Source: Cytobacillus massiliigabonensis (GTDB lineage: Bacteria; Bacillota; Bacilli; Bacillales; Cytobacillaceae). Taken from it: a stretch of DNA of 64,000 bases. Each line of letters begins with the position of its first letter. The stretch's first letter is position 1. This document shows positions 61,688-64,000 of the stretch, one piece after another. The position numbers and the translations under genes were made by a program. The stretch spans positions 180,322 to 244,321 of the forward strand of contig NZ_LT904903.1 in NCBI RefSeq assembly GCF_900199725.1, given 5' to 3'. The notes under the pieces were generated by a model. The model searched no databases. It had not been told where the DNA came from and worked only from the letters and a program-made list of their open reading frames with translations.

Positions 61688-62899
61688 ATGAATTCTCTAC
61701 AACAAATCCAGGTCAAGAAACCATTAGCGAAAGTATGGATGGTCCTTATATTGGGCTCCTTAACAGCCTTTGGTCCATTATCGCTAGATATGTATTTGCC
61801 ATCCTTGCCCATTGTGGCTGATGATTTGCATACAACAGCTTCTCTTGCACAATTGAGTTTAACCTTTTGTTTATTAGGGCTGGCCTTAGGGCAATTATTT
61901 TTTGGACCGTTAAGTGATATACAGGGGAGGCGGAGACCGCTTGTACTGACTTTAATCATTTATTCGGTTTCGTCTATTTTGTGCGCTTTTAGTCCAAATG
62001 TATGGATCCTTGTTTCGCTCCGTTTTATTCAAGGTCTGACTGGTGCCGCAGGAATTGTCATTGCTCGGGCAACCGCACGAGATCAATATACGGGCAAAGA
62101 TTTAACGAAGTTTGTTTCACTCTTAGCACTCGTTAACGGTGCGGCACCGATTCTTGCACCTATTTCGGGTGGGGTTATTTTGCAGTTTGCTAGTTGGCAA
62201 ACCGTGTTTATTATTCTAGGAATTATCGGATTATTGATGTTTATTGTTGTTGCACTTTTTCTTCCAGAAACATTGCCTGAAGAGAAAAGGTCAGAGGGCA
62301 GTATGCTGGCTACACTAAAGACGTTCCGCAATCTTATTAAGGATCGCGTGTTTATAGGATTTGCGCTGACGCAAGCCTTTATTTCAACAAGCATGTTTGC
62401 ATATATTGCGGGCTCTCCCTTTGTGCTGCAAAACCTTTACAATGTAACACCACAGCAATTTAGCTTATTATTTGCGCTGAATGGAATCGGAATTATACTA
62501 TTTGCCCAAATCACAGGGCGTTTAGCTAGTACCATTAGTGAAGTAAAATTACTAATGAGCGGCATTGTTATCGCAGCTGCAGGAAGTATGCTTTTGCTTA
62601 TCGTTACCTTTTTACATCTTTCTTTATTTGCTATGGCAATTGCGTTATTTCTAGTTGTGGCAAGTGTTGGGATTGTATCGACAACTTCCTTTTCTTTATC
62701 TATGCAAAGTCAAGGAAGGTCTGCGGGAAGCGCTTCTGCACTGCTGGGATTATTGCCGTTTATAGGGGGAGCCATTGTTTCTCCATTAGTAGGTGTCGCT
62801 GGTGAACAAAGTGCTGTTCCAATGACAATTATTATTGCGATTTTTAATCTGGGTGCTTTGCTTTTATATAGCATTCTTTTGCAAAAGCGAAACAAATAG
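61688..62899 (+). CDS. MFS drug transporter, Bcr/CflA type
   Basis: A 403-residue 12-TM exporter of the Bcr/CflA group: TAFGPLSLDMYLPSLP (TM1), GPLSDIQGRRRPL (motif A, about 78-90), RFIQGLTGAAGIVIARATARD and LAPISGGVI. The ribosome site AAGGAAGG lies in the end of the HAD gene, so they are cotranscribed. Relatives export bicyclomycin, sulfonamides or chloramphenicol. Confidence 0.9.
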   Translation: MNSLQQIQVKKPLAKVWMVLILGSLTAFGPLSLDMYLPSLPIVADDLHTTASLAQLSLTFCLLGLALGQLFFGPLSDIQGRRRPLVLTLIIYSVSSILCAFSPNVWILVSLRFIQGLTGAAGIVIARATARDQYTGKDLTKFVSLLALVNGAAPILAPISGGVILQFASWQTVFIILGIIGLLMFIVVALFLPETLPEEKRSEGSMLATLKTFRNLIKDRVFIGFALTQAFISTSMFAYIAGSPFVLQNLYNVTPQQFSLLFALNGIGIILFAQITGRLASTISEVKLLMSGIVIAAAGSMLLLIVTFLHLSLFAMAIALFLVVASVGIVSTTSFSLSMQSQGRSAGSASALLGLLPFIGGAIVSPLVGVAGEQSAVPMTIIIAIFNLGALLLYSILLQKRNK

Positions 62900-62970
62900 C
62901 AATTTGTAATAGTAAATTTAGATAGAATTGGGCAGAAAGAATATAGAATTTCCTTGAAAAAGGAGGGAAG

Positions 62971-63438
62971 ATGTTGGATAAGAAAGATATCAATTACTAT
63001 CAGACATTTATAACCGTTTCACCAGATTGTCCGGCAAAGGAAGGAATTGTGCCTCCTCTTCGAAAGGGAGGTGCAACCAAATCTCGGATTGAATATGATC
63101 TTCTCTCAAGCCAACCATATACATACACTCAGAAGGATCTTATTTTTGAGGTATATATACGCCATAAATTGATTCCAGAGGAAGAGCTGCAGGCAAGAGG
63201 AAATCAGATTAGAGAAGAGCTATTTCAAAAATCCCAAGCTTGTTTAAGAGCCTCAATGCTTCCCAAAAAATATGGATGGGGCCTTCATTTTGATCGTGCA
63301 GGGAAAATAGCCCTCTACGGTGTTGAATCTTCTGAATATCAAAGGTACTTTTTGAACGAAGGAAATGAACTAAAGTTACTGCCTGCTATGCGAAACAGCC
63401 GTTTGCGTCCTAAGACCAGCAATATTATTGATGAATAG
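62971..63438 (+). CDS. DUF6157-type protein
   Basis: A 155-residue cytosolic protein with NYYQTFITVSPDCPAKEGIVPP (8-29), YTYTQKDLIFEVYIRH and a C-terminal YGWGLHFDRAGKIALYGVESSEY block, which I recognise as the DUF6157 pattern. AGGAGGG lies before the ATG. Function unknown. It stands alone, with a terminator after it. Confidence 0.75.
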   Translation: MLDKKDINYYQTFITVSPDCPAKEGIVPPLRKGGATKSRIEYDLLSSQPYTYTQKDLIFEVYIRHKLIPEEELQARGNQIREELFQKSQACLRASMLPKKYGWGLHFDRAGKIALYGVESSEYQRYFLNEGNELKLLPAMRNSRLRPKTSNIIDE

Positions 63439-63450
63439 AGGAAGATCAAG

Positions 63451-63477
63451 AACGGGCATTGTCATGCTCGTTTTATT
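63451..63477 (+). terminator. Rho-independent terminator
   Basis: AACGGGCA / TGCTCGTT stem with a 6-base loop and a TTTATTATTT tail. Confidence 0.75.
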
Positions 63478-63539
63478 ATTTATTAAAGGAATTATTATCC
63501 TTATGCTGCCTTATAAGTCAGTCTATTCAGATTTATCTA

Positions 63540-63570
63540 TAGACTTTTTATTACAAATCAACTATAGTTG
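63540..63570 (+). promoter_or_regulatory. Candidate promoter of the TrmB-like gene
   Basis: TAGACT (63540-63545), 17 bp, TATAGT (63563-63568). The palindrome CAACTATAGTTG (63559-63570) covers the -10 and could be an operator for autoregulation. Confidence 0.55.
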
Positions 63571-63601
63571 TTGTTAATATAACTACTATTGTGGAGGGCT
63601 T

Positions 63602-64000
63602 ATGGAGGACAAAGCAATTATTGAATTGCAAAAACATGGTTTTTCGAAGTATGAATGCAAAGCATACATAGGTTTATTGAAATCACCCGCTGTTACCGGT
63701 TATGAATTAAGCAAACGTTCTGGCGTTCCGAGGTCTATGATATATGAAGTACTGGGAAAACTTCTTGATAAGGGAGCAATCCAAACAGTTCCTTCTGATC
63801 CTATTGTTTATAAACCAGTTGAGCCGAAACAACTGCTTTCTCGTCTAAAAGAAGAAATGAATACATCTTTAGAATGGCTGGAATCATCGCTAACCATGTT
63901 TGAAAGTGACCAGAAAGTGGATGTGGTGACAAGGATTGTCCATTATGAGCATATTGTACAAGAAATGATTTCTATGATTCGACTCTCGAAAAAGGCGATT
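63602..64000 (+). CDS. TrmB-family transcriptional regulator (truncated by window end)
   Basis: The first 133 residues are present. The N-terminal winged helix (LQKHGFSKYECKAYIGLLKSPAVTGYELSKRSGVPRSMIYEVLGKLLDKGAI, about 8-60) and the YKPVEPKQLLSRLK linker are typical of TrmB/sugar-sensing regulators. GGAGG precedes the ATG. It likely controls a neighbouring transporter outside the window. Confidence 0.85.
   Translation, partial: MEDKAIIELQKHGFSKYECKAYIGLLKSPAVTGYELSKRSGVPRSMIYEVLGKLLDKGAIQTVPSDPIVYKPVEPKQLLSRLKEEMNTSLEWLESSLTMFESDQKVDVVTRIVHYEHIVQEMISMIRLSKKAI

Noticed and set aside
1-64000. Prophage, tRNA or rRNA genes
   Set aside because: No integrase, structural phage genes, tRNA-like cloverleafs or rRNA segments were noticed; the only mobile element seen is the IS at 1516-2981.

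Overview
The window reads as chromosome of a low-GC Gram-positive endospore-former-type organism (family Bacillaceae, close to Bacillus/Neobacillus/Cytobacillus by gene content). Signs are strong Shine-Dalgarno sites, frequent TTG and GTG starts, CRE-like CcpA boxes, and recognisable relatives of Bacillus subtilis genes: bmrCD, bmr-bmrR, swrC, defB, cstA with a LytS/LytT-type pair, malL, and a SigL (sigma-54) activator. No rRNA, tRNA, CRISPR array or phage is visible.

Layout. 1-3.1 kb: the end of an unknown gene, an MFS transporter and a complete IS3-family (IS150-like) element inserted inside a palindromic repeat. 3.1-9.2 kb: a DUF5068 lipoprotein divergent from a large hybrid histidine kinase and a SARP-type response regulator. 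9.7-10.9 kb: a DUF2167 membrane protein and a small membrane protein. 11.1-15 kb: the heterodimeric ABC multidrug exporter bmrCD, behind a structured leader with a 30-codon leader ORF. 15.1-19.3 kb: an SDR-MarR-SDR operon, then the drug pump bmr and its MerR-type regulator bmrR. 19.3-24.6 kb: a ketopantoate reductase, then a CstA-type transporter with a new 50-residue partner ORF and a LytS/LytT-like two-component system. 24.7-28.7 kb: TetR regulator and SwrC-type RND exporter, with the TetR palindrome between -35 and -10. 28.9-31.2 kb: VOC protein, a 52-bp tandem repeat tract, a NERD protein and a DinB protein. 31.3-40 kb: alpha-glucoside utilisation (two GH13 glucosidases, ROK kinase, ABC importer without ATPase, LacI regulator). 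40.1-54.8 kb: a sigma-54-controlled amine catabolism cluster. 55-64 kb: peptide deformylase, a YkgJ-like/pentapeptide fusion, a methyltransferase, a LysE exporter, assorted small enzymes, a Bcr-type pump and a truncated TrmB regulator.

The most interesting region is 40.1-54.8 kb. It holds agmatine deiminase, an M20-type carbamoylase, two class III aminotransferases, two aldehyde dehydrogenases, alanine dehydrogenase, a PuuP-like permease and a sigma-54 activator. Three -24/-12 promoters are visible, and two of them carry the same candidate activator box about 90 bp upstream. The usual nitrilase-type N-carbamoylputrescine amidase is not in the window. The carbamoylase keeps the residues its family uses to bind a carboxylate. 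I therefore propose that the carbamoyl group stays on while the other amine is oxidised (N-carbamoylputrescine to 4-ureidobutyrate), and that the M20 enzyme then releases GABA. The second aminotransferase/dehydrogenase pair would take GABA to succinate, and alanine dehydrogenase would recycle the amino acceptor. This order is inference.

Other points of interest are the bmrCD attenuator, the repeat families (52-bp tandem, 20/21-bp tandem, GGGACA palindromes), the double-kinase sensor, and the paired glucosidases with different specificity residues.
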